A stretch of 7,637 bases of DNA from an uncultured Corynebacterium sp. (GTDB lineage: Bacteria; Actinomycetota; Actinomycetes; Mycobacteriales; Mycobacteriaceae): positions 1 through 7,637 of the forward strand of contig CALZCR010000069.1 in assembly GCA_945631445.1 (NCBI GenBank), read 5' to 3'. The notes under the pieces are model-generated. The model did no database searches and was not told the origin of the DNA. It saw only the letters and a program-made list of their open reading frames with translations. Positions 1 through 6,974 of this stretch are shown in pieces; positions within the stretch are counted from its first letter, which is position 1, and each line of letters starts with the position of its first letter. The translations under genes were made by a program, and so were the position numbers.

Positions 1-25
1 CGTCTCCGACTGATCGGCTGGCCCG

Positions 26-50
26 GGTTTAATGACCGCCGACCTAAACC
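26..50. promoter_or_regulatory. Inverted repeat GGTTTA-n13-TAAACC upstream of the first gene
   Basis: GGTTTA at 26-31 is matched exactly by its reverse complement TAAACC at 45-50, separated by 13 bases. It lies directly before the ribosome site and start of the first gene. The TTTAAT inside the left arm could serve as a weak -10. It may be a protein-binding site or a small hairpin; the function is inferred only. Confidence 0.3.
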
Positions 51-66
51 GGAAGTGACTTACACC

Positions 67-906
67 GTGGAGCTACTGCTCATCCTCATCCTCGCCGGCG
101 CCGCCGGCCTGTACTTCATGAACCGCAACGAGAAGAACAAGAAACAGGAGCTGGAAGCCTCCCGCCTCGACGACGCTCTCGCCGACGCCCGTCGCTGGAC
201 GGAACGCCTGGGTTCGCAGGTGCTGACGATCTCCGGCACGGACGCCGCGTCCACCCAAGCCATGGCTGACGCTTCGGAGCGCTACAACGCCGCGTCCTCG
301 CAGGTATCCACTGCCTCGACGGTCAAGCAGGCCCAGCTGGCCCGGGAGTCGGCACTGGAAGGCATGCATTACGTCAACGCCGCCCGCGAGCTCATGGACA
401 TGGGCGCGGGACCAGAGCTGCCCCCGCTGGAGGGGCAGCGCACCGGGGGAAAGGTCAGGGAGCGCCGCACGGTCGAGCACGACGGCCAGACCCTGACGGC
501 CTCGCCGGTGGCCACCGACGATACGCCGAACTACTACCCCGGCGGCAACGTCGCCGGACGTCCGGTCCCGGCCGGCTGGTACTCCGCCCAATGGTGGGCT
601 CCGGCGATGATCTCCGGCATGTGGACCGCCACCTCCATGATGATGTTCACCTCCATGTTCGCGGGCATGTCCGGCGTCGGCTACGGCGGGGACGCTTGGG
701 CCAGCGGCTACGGCGAAGGCTATGAAGACGCGATGGCCGGGGAGGACATGGGCGGCGACATGGGGGCCGAGGACATGGGCGGCGGTGAAGATATGGGTGG
801 CGACATGGGTGGTGACATGGGCGGCGATGACGGCGGCGGCCTCTTCGGCTTCGGCGGCGACGACGGCGGCGGCCTCTTCGGCGGCTTGGACTTCGGCTTC
901 GAATAA
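67..906 (+). CDS. Membrane-anchored protein with helical region and Asp/Met/Gly-rich tail, function unknown
   Basis: I do not recognise this 279-residue protein. Residues 2-18 form one hydrophobic segment followed at once by a basic stretch (NRNEKNKK), which predicts a single N-terminal membrane anchor with the rest on the basic, cytoplasmic side. Residues 25-112 are polar and Ala/Glu/Gln-rich and look helical, possibly coiled-coil. Residues 155-205 hold a YYPGG motif, a VPAGWYSAQWWAP stretch and a Met-rich hydrophobic segment (about 178-203) that could be a second membrane contact. Residues 221-279 are low complexity: DMGG-like repeats with seven Met, then two DDGGGLFG blocks, ending in Phe-Glu. 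I chose GTG at 67 because GGAAG at 51-55 sits 11 bases upstream; an in-frame GTG at 55 would add four residues but has no spacing for a ribosome site. It is convergent with rpiB and ends before a shared terminator. Corynebacterial proteins of this look are sometimes labelled DUF1542, which I cannot confirm. Confidence 0.78.
   Translation: MELLLILILAGAAGLYFMNRNEKNKKQELEASRLDDALADARRWTERLGSQVLTISGTDAASTQAMADASERYNAASSQVSTASTVKQAQLARESALEGMHYVNAARELMDMGAGPELPPLEGQRTGGKVRERRTVEHDGQTLTASPVATDDTPNYYPGGNVAGRPVPAGWYSAQWWAPAMISGMWTATSMMMFTSMFAGMSGVGYGGDAWASGYGEGYEDAMAGEDMGGDMGAEDMGGGEDMGGDMGGDMGGDDGGGLFGFGGDDGGGLFGGLDFGFE
823..882 (+). repeat. 27-base imperfect tandem repeat inside the tail of the first gene
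   Basis: Two 27-base units at 823-849 and 856-882 differ by one silent T/C change and are spaced at a 33-base period. They encode the two DDGGGLFG blocks. Together with the preceding ATGGGCGGCGAC-like repeats (from about 748) they make the end of the gene a likely site of copy-number variation by slippage. Confidence 0.7.
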
Positions 907-930
907 GCCGTTCCCCCACTCCCCACCATA

Positions 931-984
931 AAAAGACCTCCGCTCCGCAGGCCAAATTTCAGGCCTGCGGGGCGGAGGTCTTTT
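931..984. terminator. Bidirectional intrinsic terminator between the first gene and rpiB
   Basis: The arms at 931-953 and 962-984 pair over 23 bases with only one wobble (T945 with G), around an 8-base loop (AAATTTCA). The left arm starts with AAAA and the right arm ends with TTTT, so a U-tract follows the GC-rich stem in both directions. It lies between two convergent stop codons and can end transcription from both sides. Confidence 0.95.
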
Positions 985-996
985 CTTTGCCTCATG

Positions 997-1018
997 CCCG
1001 GCTCCCGATGGGGCCGGG
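997..1018. other. GC-rich hairpin between rpiB and the bidirectional terminator
   Basis: CCCGGC (997-1002) pairs with GCCGGG (1013-1018), and an inner CCC-GAT-GGG extends the stem past one bulged T. No T-tract follows on either strand. Transcripts leaving rpiB meet it before the main terminator; it may be a pause or 3'-end stabilising structure. Confidence 0.4.
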
Positions 1019-1045
1019 ACGCCGGGAGAGGGGCGGGTGCGGTGT

Positions 1046-1519
1046 TTAAGCTTCCGGGACTTCCGGGGCCACGCCGGTGCGTTCGTACTCGAGCATGGTG
1101 TCGATGCGGCGCTGGTGACGCTCTGCGCCGGACCACTCGCCGTCGAGGAAAGCCTCGACGATGGCGAGGACCTCCTCCTGAGTGTGCATGCGGCCGCCGA
1201 CGCCGATGAGCTGGGCGTTGTTGTGCTCGCGGGCCAGCTGGGCGGTCTCGACGGACCAGGCCAGCCCACAACGGGCGCCCTTGACCTTGTTGGCGGCGAT
1301 CTGCTCGCCATTGCCGGAGCCGCCGAAGACGACGCCGAGGGAGCCCGGGTCGTTGACGACGCGGGAAGCCGTCTCAATGCAGAAGGCGGGGTAGTCGTCG
1401 GCGGCGTCGTAGACGTGGGCGCCGCAATCGATGACTTCGTGGCCCTTGGCGGTCAGTTGTTCTTTGACGTAGTTTTTCGCTTCAAATCCAGCATGGTCTG
1501 CTCCGAGGTAAACGCGCAT
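1046..1519 (-). CDS. rpiB: Ribose-5-phosphate isomerase B
   Basis: The enzyme interconverts ribose 5-phosphate and ribulose 5-phosphate in the cytoplasmic non-oxidative pentose phosphate pathway. The 157-residue protein is a full-length RpiB/LacAB-family member. It begins MRVYLGADHAGFEAK, with the substrate-binding Asp8-His9. It carries GGSGNGEQIAANK at 66-78, in which Glu72 sits where E. coli RpiB has Cys; this is the known actinobacterial form, matching Glu75 of the M. tuberculosis enzyme. His99 in REHNNAQ and Arg110 in GGRM match the ring-opening and phosphate-binding positions. The ATG at 1517-1519 is the natural family start. A TAGAGT hexamer ends 8 bases before it, so the mRNA may be leaderless or nearly so; a GAGG one base before the ATG is too close to act as a normal ribosome site. 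The gene ends toward the shared terminator at 931-984. Confidence 0.97.
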   Translation of the reverse strand: MRVYLGADHAGFEAKNYVKEQLTAKGHEVIDCGAHVYDAADDYPAFCIETASRVVNDPGSLGVVFGGSGNGEQIAANKVKGARCGLAWSVETAQLAREHNNAQLIGVGGRMHTQEEVLAIVEAFLDGEWSGAERHQRRIDTMLEYERTGVAPEVPEA

Positions 1520-1527
1520 GCCTCAAG

Positions 1528-1533
1528 ACTCTA
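1528..1533 (-). promoter_or_regulatory. Candidate -10 (TAGAGT) of rpiB
   Basis: TAGAGT on the minus strand fits the actinobacterial TAnnnT -10 pattern. It ends 8 bases before the rpiB ATG, which would put the transcription start at or within two bases of the start codon. No clear -35 is seen, which is common in this group. Confidence 0.45.
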
Positions 1534-1559
1534 GCGAAGGAAGCCTGCCCATACGGCCA

Positions 1560-1602
1560 CGACCCCGCCGACCTGCCCGGACAGGGACAGGAAGCGGGGT
1601 CG
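1560..1602 (-). terminator. Weak stem-loop downstream of the 88-residue membrane protein gene
   Basis: CGACCCCGC (1560-1568) pairs with GCGGGGTCG (1594-1602), a 9-base GC-rich stem with short inner CCTG/CAGG pairing. It lies 24 bases past the stop at 1626 and before rpiB. No T-tract follows on the minus strand, so termination would be partial or Rho-assisted; it may instead protect the mRNA 3' end. Confidence 0.4.
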
Positions 1603-1625
1603 GGACGGGTCGAGGAGAGCCCCGG

Positions 1626-1892
1626 TCAGCGTTGTGCGTCAGCGCGGTCGCGGCCCCGGTTTTTCTGGAGCACCTTCCAGATCAGCCAGATACCGCCGAT
1701 CATGAGCAGCACCGGCAGGATCCGGAAGAAAAAGCTGAGGGCAGCCACAAAAGCGCCGATGGTGCCGACCGCGCCAGCCAACAGGGTGATCACGGCCAGC
1801 CCCAGGGACAGGCCTTTATTGCGGTCCCACGTGTAGAAGGTTCCGATGCCCGCGAGCACCGCGATGACGATTGCTGTGACGGTAAATCCCAT
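1626..1892 (-). CDS. Small three-helix membrane protein, function unknown
   Basis: I do not recognise this 88-residue protein. Hydrophobic segments at about 3-20, 28-55 and 58-74 predict three membrane helices, with the basic pairs DRNK (23-26) and KNRGRDR (77-83) on the loop and tail. There is no cysteine, no conserved catalytic pattern and no signal cleavage site. The stretch is open from ATG to TGA with normal GC-rich third positions and sits between two clearly real genes on the same strand, which supports it being expressed. It starts 20 bases after the stop of the DsbA-family gene. There is no ribosome site, but a TAGACT hexamer ends exactly 6 bases before the ATG, as in a leaderless transcript, so it may have its own promoter inside the intergenic gap. 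Confidence 0.75.
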   Translation of the reverse strand: MGFTVTAIVIAVLAGIGTFYTWDRNKGLSLGLAVITLLAGAVGTIGAFVAALSFFFRILPVLLMIGGIWLIWKVLQKNRGRDRADAQR

Positions 1893-1898
1893 AGAACT

Positions 1899-1904
1899 AG
1901 TCTA
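1899..1904 (-). promoter_or_regulatory. Candidate -10 (TAGACT) giving a leaderless mRNA
   Basis: TAGACT on the minus strand is followed by six bases and then the ATG at 1892, so the usual start of transcription, the seventh base after the hexamer, is the A of the ATG. No Shine-Dalgarno sequence is present. It lies in the 20-base gap after the DsbA-family stop codon. Confidence 0.5.
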
Positions 1905-1912
1905 CGTGGTTT

Positions 1913-2539
1913 TTACTTCCAGCCGCCGAGCTGCGGCATCTCAGTTCGGTTGCGTTTCATCTCGAAGAAGTAGGGGTACGCGGCGAGGGTTTCGTAGGCG
2001 TCGAAGATCTCGCCGGCGCCCTCGCCCTCCGGGAAGCGGGTGATGACGGGGCCAAAGTAAGCGTTGCCCTCGACCTGGACGATCGGGGTGCCGGAGTCGG
2101 AGCCCACGGCGTCCTGGCCGGCCTGGTGGTACTTACGCAGGTCGGCGTCGACCTCCTCGGTGTCGGCCACGTCGGCGTAGGAGGCGTCGAGCCCGGCAGA
2201 CTCGAGGGCGCGCTTGATCACGTCGTTGAAACCGCCGAAGTCGTCCTTGGAGTTCTCCCCCTCTTCATGGACGATCTCCCCCATGGCGGTGTACAGCTCG
2301 TCTATCTTCTCTGGCTGCTCGTTCTTGACCTTGGCGAACACGCGGGCGGGACCCCAGTTGGCCTTCATCTTGTCGGCGTAGTCGGCCGGGATGTCGGCGC
2401 CCTCGTTGAGGATGGACAGGGACATCGGGATGAACTCGAGGTCGATGTCGCGGACCTTTTCCACTTCCTTGATCCAGCGGGAGGTCTTCCACGCGAACGG
2501 GCAGGAGACGTCGAACCAGAATTTTACGGTGGTGGCCAT
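1913..2539 (-). CDS. DsbA-family thioredoxin-fold oxidoreductase of the mycothiol-dependent Rv2466c type
   Basis: The 208-residue protein matches, as I recall it, the family of M. tuberculosis Rv2466c, a cytoplasmic mycothiol-dependent oxidoreductase/nitroreductase. Shared blocks are FWFDVSCPFAW (7-17), SRWIKEVEKVRDI (20-32), MSLSILNE (39-46), LYTAMG (82-87), QDAVGSDSGTP (142-152, with the cis-Pro of thioredoxin folds at 152) and YPYFFEMKRNRTE (188-200). The active site reads C13-P-F-A16: the first cysteine is kept, but the second (Cys-Pro-Trp-Cys in Rv2466c) is Ala. No signal peptide is present, so it acts inside the cell. I chose the ATG at 2537-2539 because GAAAGG lies 8 bases upstream and the protein then begins just before the first beta strand; the longer open frame upstream runs into the divergent promoter region. 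It is divergent from pepN. The reaction of a single-cysteine form is uncertain; mycothiol transfer is plausible. Confidence 0.9.
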   Translation of the reverse strand: MATTVKFWFDVSCPFAWKTSRWIKEVEKVRDIDLEFIPMSLSILNEGADIPADYADKMKANWGPARVFAKVKNEQPEKIDELYTAMGEIVHEEGENSKDDFGGFNDVIKRALESAGLDASYADVADTEEVDADLRKYHQAGQDAVGSDSGTPIVQVEGNAYFGPVITRFPEGEGAGEIFDAYETLAAYPYFFEMKRNRTEMPQLGGWK

Positions 2540-2558
2540 GGCGGCACGCCTTTCTTTA

Positions 2559-2577
2559 TCTTTCAAGTATTTTCGGT
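2559..2577 (-). promoter_or_regulatory. 19-base leader motif shared with the flavoprotein gene (copy 1)
   Basis: On the minus strand this reads ACCGAAAATACTTGAAAGA and matches the copy at 6379-6397 in 15 of 19 bases, all four differences being transitions. It lies 19 bases before the DsbA-family ATG, between the candidate -10 and the ribosome site. It could be a regulator site or an mRNA leader element. Confidence 0.5.
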
Positions 2578-2586
2578 ACGTTTCCC

Positions 2587-2592
2587 ACCCTA
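2587..2592 (-). promoter_or_regulatory. Candidate -10 (TAGGGT) of the DsbA-family gene
   Basis: TAGGGT on the minus strand fits TAnnnT and would start transcription near 2580, giving a leader of about 40 bases that contains the shared 19-base motif and the ribosome site. An overlapping alternative hexamer, TAGGCT, lies at 2592-2597. Confidence 0.35.
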
Positions 2593-2638
2593 GCCTATGT
2601 CCCGCGGACGTGCCCGTGGCCCATACATTCACCCCGAT

Positions 2639-2644
2639 TACGCT
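2639..2644 (+). promoter_or_regulatory. Candidate -10 (TACGCT) of pepN giving a leaderless mRNA
   Basis: TACGCT fits TAnnnT and ends 7 bases before the pepN ATG, where no Shine-Dalgarno sequence is found. A second hexamer, TACATT at 2624-2629, could give a leader of about 16 bases but would still lack a ribosome site. Confidence 0.45.
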
Positions 2645-2651
2645 GTTCCCC

Positions 2652-5183
<2,532 letters not shown>

Positions 5184-5192
5184 CCGGCGGTC

Positions 5193-6362
5193 TTAGTTGA
5201 CCGGGCCGAGCAGCGCCTTGGCGTAGGAGGCGTGCAGGGATTCGTTGTCGGAGGGATGGTAGAGGCCGGCGAGCACGTCGCGGTACAGGCGCTGTAATTC
5301 GGAGGTGCGGAAGTACTGCGCCCCGCCGGTGGTGCGGATCGCCAGCTCGACGGCCTCCTTGGCTGCTTCGGTGGCGCGGTTTTTGACCCCGGAAAAGTGC
5401 AGGAACCACTTGGCGCCGTAGTCGCGCTCGGTGAGGTGGTCGACGTCGTCGGTGAGCTTGTCCAACTGGAGCAGCACGCCGTCCATGAGGATCCCGGCGT
5501 CGGCGATCTGCCAACGGATGTCCGGGTCGTGGGAGTACGGGGCGTTATTGACGTGGCTGCGACGCTTGCCGGTGATCTCCACGGCGAGGTTGACCGCGCG
5601 CTCGCCGATGCCGGCGTAGACGCTGGCCAGCAGCAGCTCGAAGGGGCCGAAGATGCCGAAGACCAGCGGGTCGGGGTTCGGGCCGAGCGGGGTGTGGGCG
5701 CCGACGTGCGCAGGCTTCATGGCCACCTCGTGCAGCTTGGTGGTGCAGGACTGGGAGGCGCGCATGCCGAGGGTGTTCCAGTCGTTTTTAATCTCGATGC
5801 CCTCGGCGCCGCGTTCGATAAAGCCGAAGACGAGCTCGTCCTTGTCGCTGAGACGGGCATGGACCAGCAGTTTGTCCCACACCGGTGACAGCGAGGTGAA
5901 GATCTTGGTGCCGGTGACGGTGTAGCCGCCGTCGTCGGTGGGGTCCGCGGTGGAAACGGAGTCGAAGAGCACGGCGTCGTTGCCGCCCTCGGAGATGCCG
6001 AAAGCGAAGATATCGCCGTCGACCGCGTCTTCGAAGACCCAGTTCAGGGTGTCGATGCCGCGCAGCCACATCGTGTAGGCCACGCCCATGATCACGTGGT
6101 GCATGTTGACGCCCAGCGCGGTGGCGGGGGCGGCCTGCGCGAGGCGGCGCTGCGCCCGGGAGACCTCCTGGAGGGTGAAGCCCTGGCCGCCGAACTCCTC
6201 CGGCACCAACATGGTCAGGTAACCGGCGGCCTTGAGGTCCTCCAGGTCCTGGGTGAAGAATTCGTTGCGTTCGTCGTAGCCCGCGGCACGATCGCGCAAG
6301 GTCTCGAGCAGCTCGTCGGGAAGAAGTTCGATAACGCGGGGGCTGTGCTCTGCGGTGTTCAT
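5193..6362 (-). CDS. Acyl-CoA dehydrogenase-family flavoprotein with atypical active site
   Basis: The 389-residue protein has the complete acyl-CoA dehydrogenase fold in order: an N-terminal helical domain with LVPEEFGGQG (52-61), the flavin-contact loop FGISEGGNDA (121-130), beta-domain sequences GYTVTGTKIFTS (146-157) and LGMRASQSC (198-206), then the C-terminal helices with TTGGAQYFR (344-352) and LYRDVLAGLYHPSD (359-372). In classical short- and medium-chain enzymes the last motif ends IYEGT, whose Glu is the catalytic base; here YHPSD replaces it. Glu242 in PFELLLAS lies near where isovaleryl-CoA and long-chain enzymes carry their base and might substitute. Alternatively it could be a DszC-like flavin monooxygenase relative, since that group also lacks the Glu. 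Substrate is unknown and no electron-transfer flavoprotein or beta-oxidation gene is in view. The ATG at 6360-6362 is preceded by GAAAG with an 8-base gap. Its leader carries a motif shared with the DsbA-family gene. Confidence 0.9.
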   Translation of the reverse strand: MNTAEHSPRVIELLPDELLETLRDRAAGYDERNEFFTQDLEDLKAAGYLTMLVPEEFGGQGFTLQEVSRAQRRLAQAAPATALGVNMHHVIMGVAYTMWLRGIDTLNWVFEDAVDGDIFAFGISEGGNDAVLFDSVSTADPTDDGGYTVTGTKIFTSLSPVWDKLLVHARLSDKDELVFGFIERGAEGIEIKNDWNTLGMRASQSCTTKLHEVAMKPAHVGAHTPLGPNPDPLVFGIFGPFELLLASVYAGIGERAVNLAVEITGKRRSHVNNAPYSHDPDIRWQIADAGILMDGVLLQLDKLTDDVDHLTERDYGAKWFLHFSGVKNRATEAAKEAVELAIRTTGGAQYFRTSELQRLYRDVLAGLYHPSDNESLHASYAKALLGPVN

Positions 6363-6378
6363 GTGGGGAGCTTTCCTG

Positions 6379-6397
6379 TCCTTCGGGTACTTTCGGT
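6379..6397 (-). promoter_or_regulatory. 19-base leader motif shared with the DsbA-family gene (copy 2)
   Basis: On the minus strand this reads ACCGAAAGTACCCGAAGGA, ending 16 bases before the flavoprotein ATG. Read on the plus strand it contains TTCGG twice at a 10-base period (6382-6386 and 6392-6396), one helical turn, which would suit a dimeric DNA-binding protein. Copy 1 keeps only one of these half-sites intact. Confidence 0.5.
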
Positions 6398-6410
6398 GTC
6401 GTCCACTCCA

Positions 6411-6416
6411 AGGGTA
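6411..6416 (-). promoter_or_regulatory. Candidate -10 (TACCCT) of the flavoprotein gene
   Basis: TACCCT on the minus strand fits TAnnnT and would start transcription near 6404, giving a leader of about 42 bases, close to that predicted for the DsbA-family gene. The palindrome GATGAA-n6-TTCATC (6419-6436) lies where its -35 region would be. Confidence 0.3.
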
Positions 6417-6429
6417 ACGATGAAAGAAT

Positions 6430-6447
6430 CTTCATCTTGGCTTCATC
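6430..6447 (+). promoter_or_regulatory. Tandem heptamer CTTCATC-n4-CTTCATC, possible response-regulator site
   Basis: CTTCATC occurs at 6430-6436 and again at 6441-6447, separated by four bases (11-base period). This 7-4-7 layout is the one used by OmpR/PhoB-class response regulators, which bind as head-to-tail dimers. GATGAA at 6419-6424 is a third half-site in the opposite direction. It lies about 100 bases before the Asp/Trp-tail gene and the sensor kinase, so autoregulation by the unseen partner regulator is an attractive inference. The period and identity are read directly; the binding protein is guessed. Confidence 0.4.
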
Positions 6448-6530
6448 GACGTTTCACGACGCCCGGAGACACTGAGAGAACACGACGGCCCTCGGTTACC
6501 GAATGTCCACGTCGTCTCGTCCAGCCCATC

Positions 6531-6537
6531 GAAGGAG
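6531..6537 (+). promoter_or_regulatory. Strong ribosome binding site of the Asp/Trp-tail gene
   Basis: GAAGGAG lies 8 bases before the ATG at 6546. It is the best ribosome site in the window and fixes the start against the in-frame open sequence that reaches back to 6096. Confidence 0.85.
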
Positions 6538-6545
6538 CGCCCGTT

Positions 6546-6956
6546 ATGTCTGCCGTGAAGCGCTATGCCCCGGTTCTCTCCATCGTGGGGTTGCTCCTCC
6601 TGGTGGCCTTCGGCGGCGGCGCGCTGGCGAACAACCAGCAGGCCCCGCAGGTCGCCCCCGCCGACGCCACCATCGAACTGTCGCCGGCGCAGGGCACAGC
6701 GACGAGTCAAACGGAACGATCGACGGATCCCGGCTCTGTCTCGGCGGATGAGCCGACCGAAGAGACCGGCGGGGCCGATCCCGCTCCCCCCGTACCCGCT
6801 GCGCCGGCCCAGCCCGCCCAGCCCGCTCCCCCACAACCGCCGGTGGCGGTCCACACCTACCCGGACTGGGACGACGATTGGGATGACGACGATGAGTGGG
6901 GCGACGACTGGGACGACGATGACTGGGATGATGACGATGATGAGTGGGACGATTAA
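6546..6956 (+). CDS. Secreted Pro-rich protein with Asp/Trp tail, upstream of a sensor kinase
   Basis: I do not recognise this 136-residue protein. It has a Sec signal peptide: Lys5-Arg6, a hydrophobic core at about 8-22 and an ALA-NN signal peptidase I site predicting cleavage after Ala28. It could also stay as a membrane anchor. Residues 29-78 are Thr/Ser/Glu-rich and look disordered. Residues 79-100 are a Pro/Ala linker suited to crossing the cell wall. Residues 107-136 are 21 Asp, 6 Trp, 2 Glu and 1 Gly, with Trp at 108, 112, 118, 122, 127 and 134. Such a tail could bind divalent cations or cationic peptides, which is inference. The start is secure: GAAGGAG (6531-6537) lies 8 bases before the ATG. 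The sensor kinase ATG follows 18 bases after its stop, so the two are almost certainly co-transcribed. It has no Cys and no enzyme motif. Confidence 0.85.
   Translation: MSAVKRYAPVLSIVGLLLLVAFGGGALANNQQAPQVAPADATIELSPAQGTATSQTERSTDPGSVSADEPTEETGGADPAPPVPAAPAQPAQPAPPQPPVAVHTYPDWDDDWDDDDEWGDDWDDDDWDDDDDEWDD
6864..6953 (+). repeat. GAC/GAT/TGG triplet tract encoding the Asp/Trp tail
   Basis: Ninety bases consist almost wholly of Asp codons (GAC and GAT mixed) broken by TGG, GAG and one GGC. The mix of GAC and GAT shows that protein composition rather than a pure DNA repeat is being kept, yet the tract is still prone to triplet gain or loss. Confidence 0.8.
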
Positions 6957-6974
6957 TTTCTACGGCGGTCGGCC

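Noticed and set aside
73..1377. 434-codon open frame on the minus strand crossing the first gene, the terminator and rpiB
   Set aside because: It runs through a strong terminator and antisense to one gene, overlaps rpiB in another frame, and has a low-complexity Ser/Pro/Ala/Val composition typical of shadow frames.
1037..1534. 165-codon plus-strand open frame over rpiB
   Set aside because: Exact antisense of rpiB, which has all its active-site residues on the minus strand.
2587..2600. Possible iron-regulator (DtxR) box around CCCTAGCCTATG
   Set aside because: It does not show the paired TTAGG...CCTAA arms expected of a DtxR/IdeR site.
2391..2651. 87-codon N-terminal extension of pepN
   Set aside because: It lies antisense to the DsbA-family gene and across the divergent promoter region; M1 homology begins at the ATG at 2652.
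6414..6419. GTAACG, a half-site known from MtrA-type regulators
   Set aside because: Only one copy is present and MtrA sites need a second half-site at fixed spacing; the nearest similar sequence (GGTTACC near 6494) is too far away.
6096..6545. 150-codon N-terminal extension of the Asp/Trp-tail protein
   Set aside because: It is antisense to the flavoprotein gene, while a strong ribosome site and a signal peptide mark the start at 6546.
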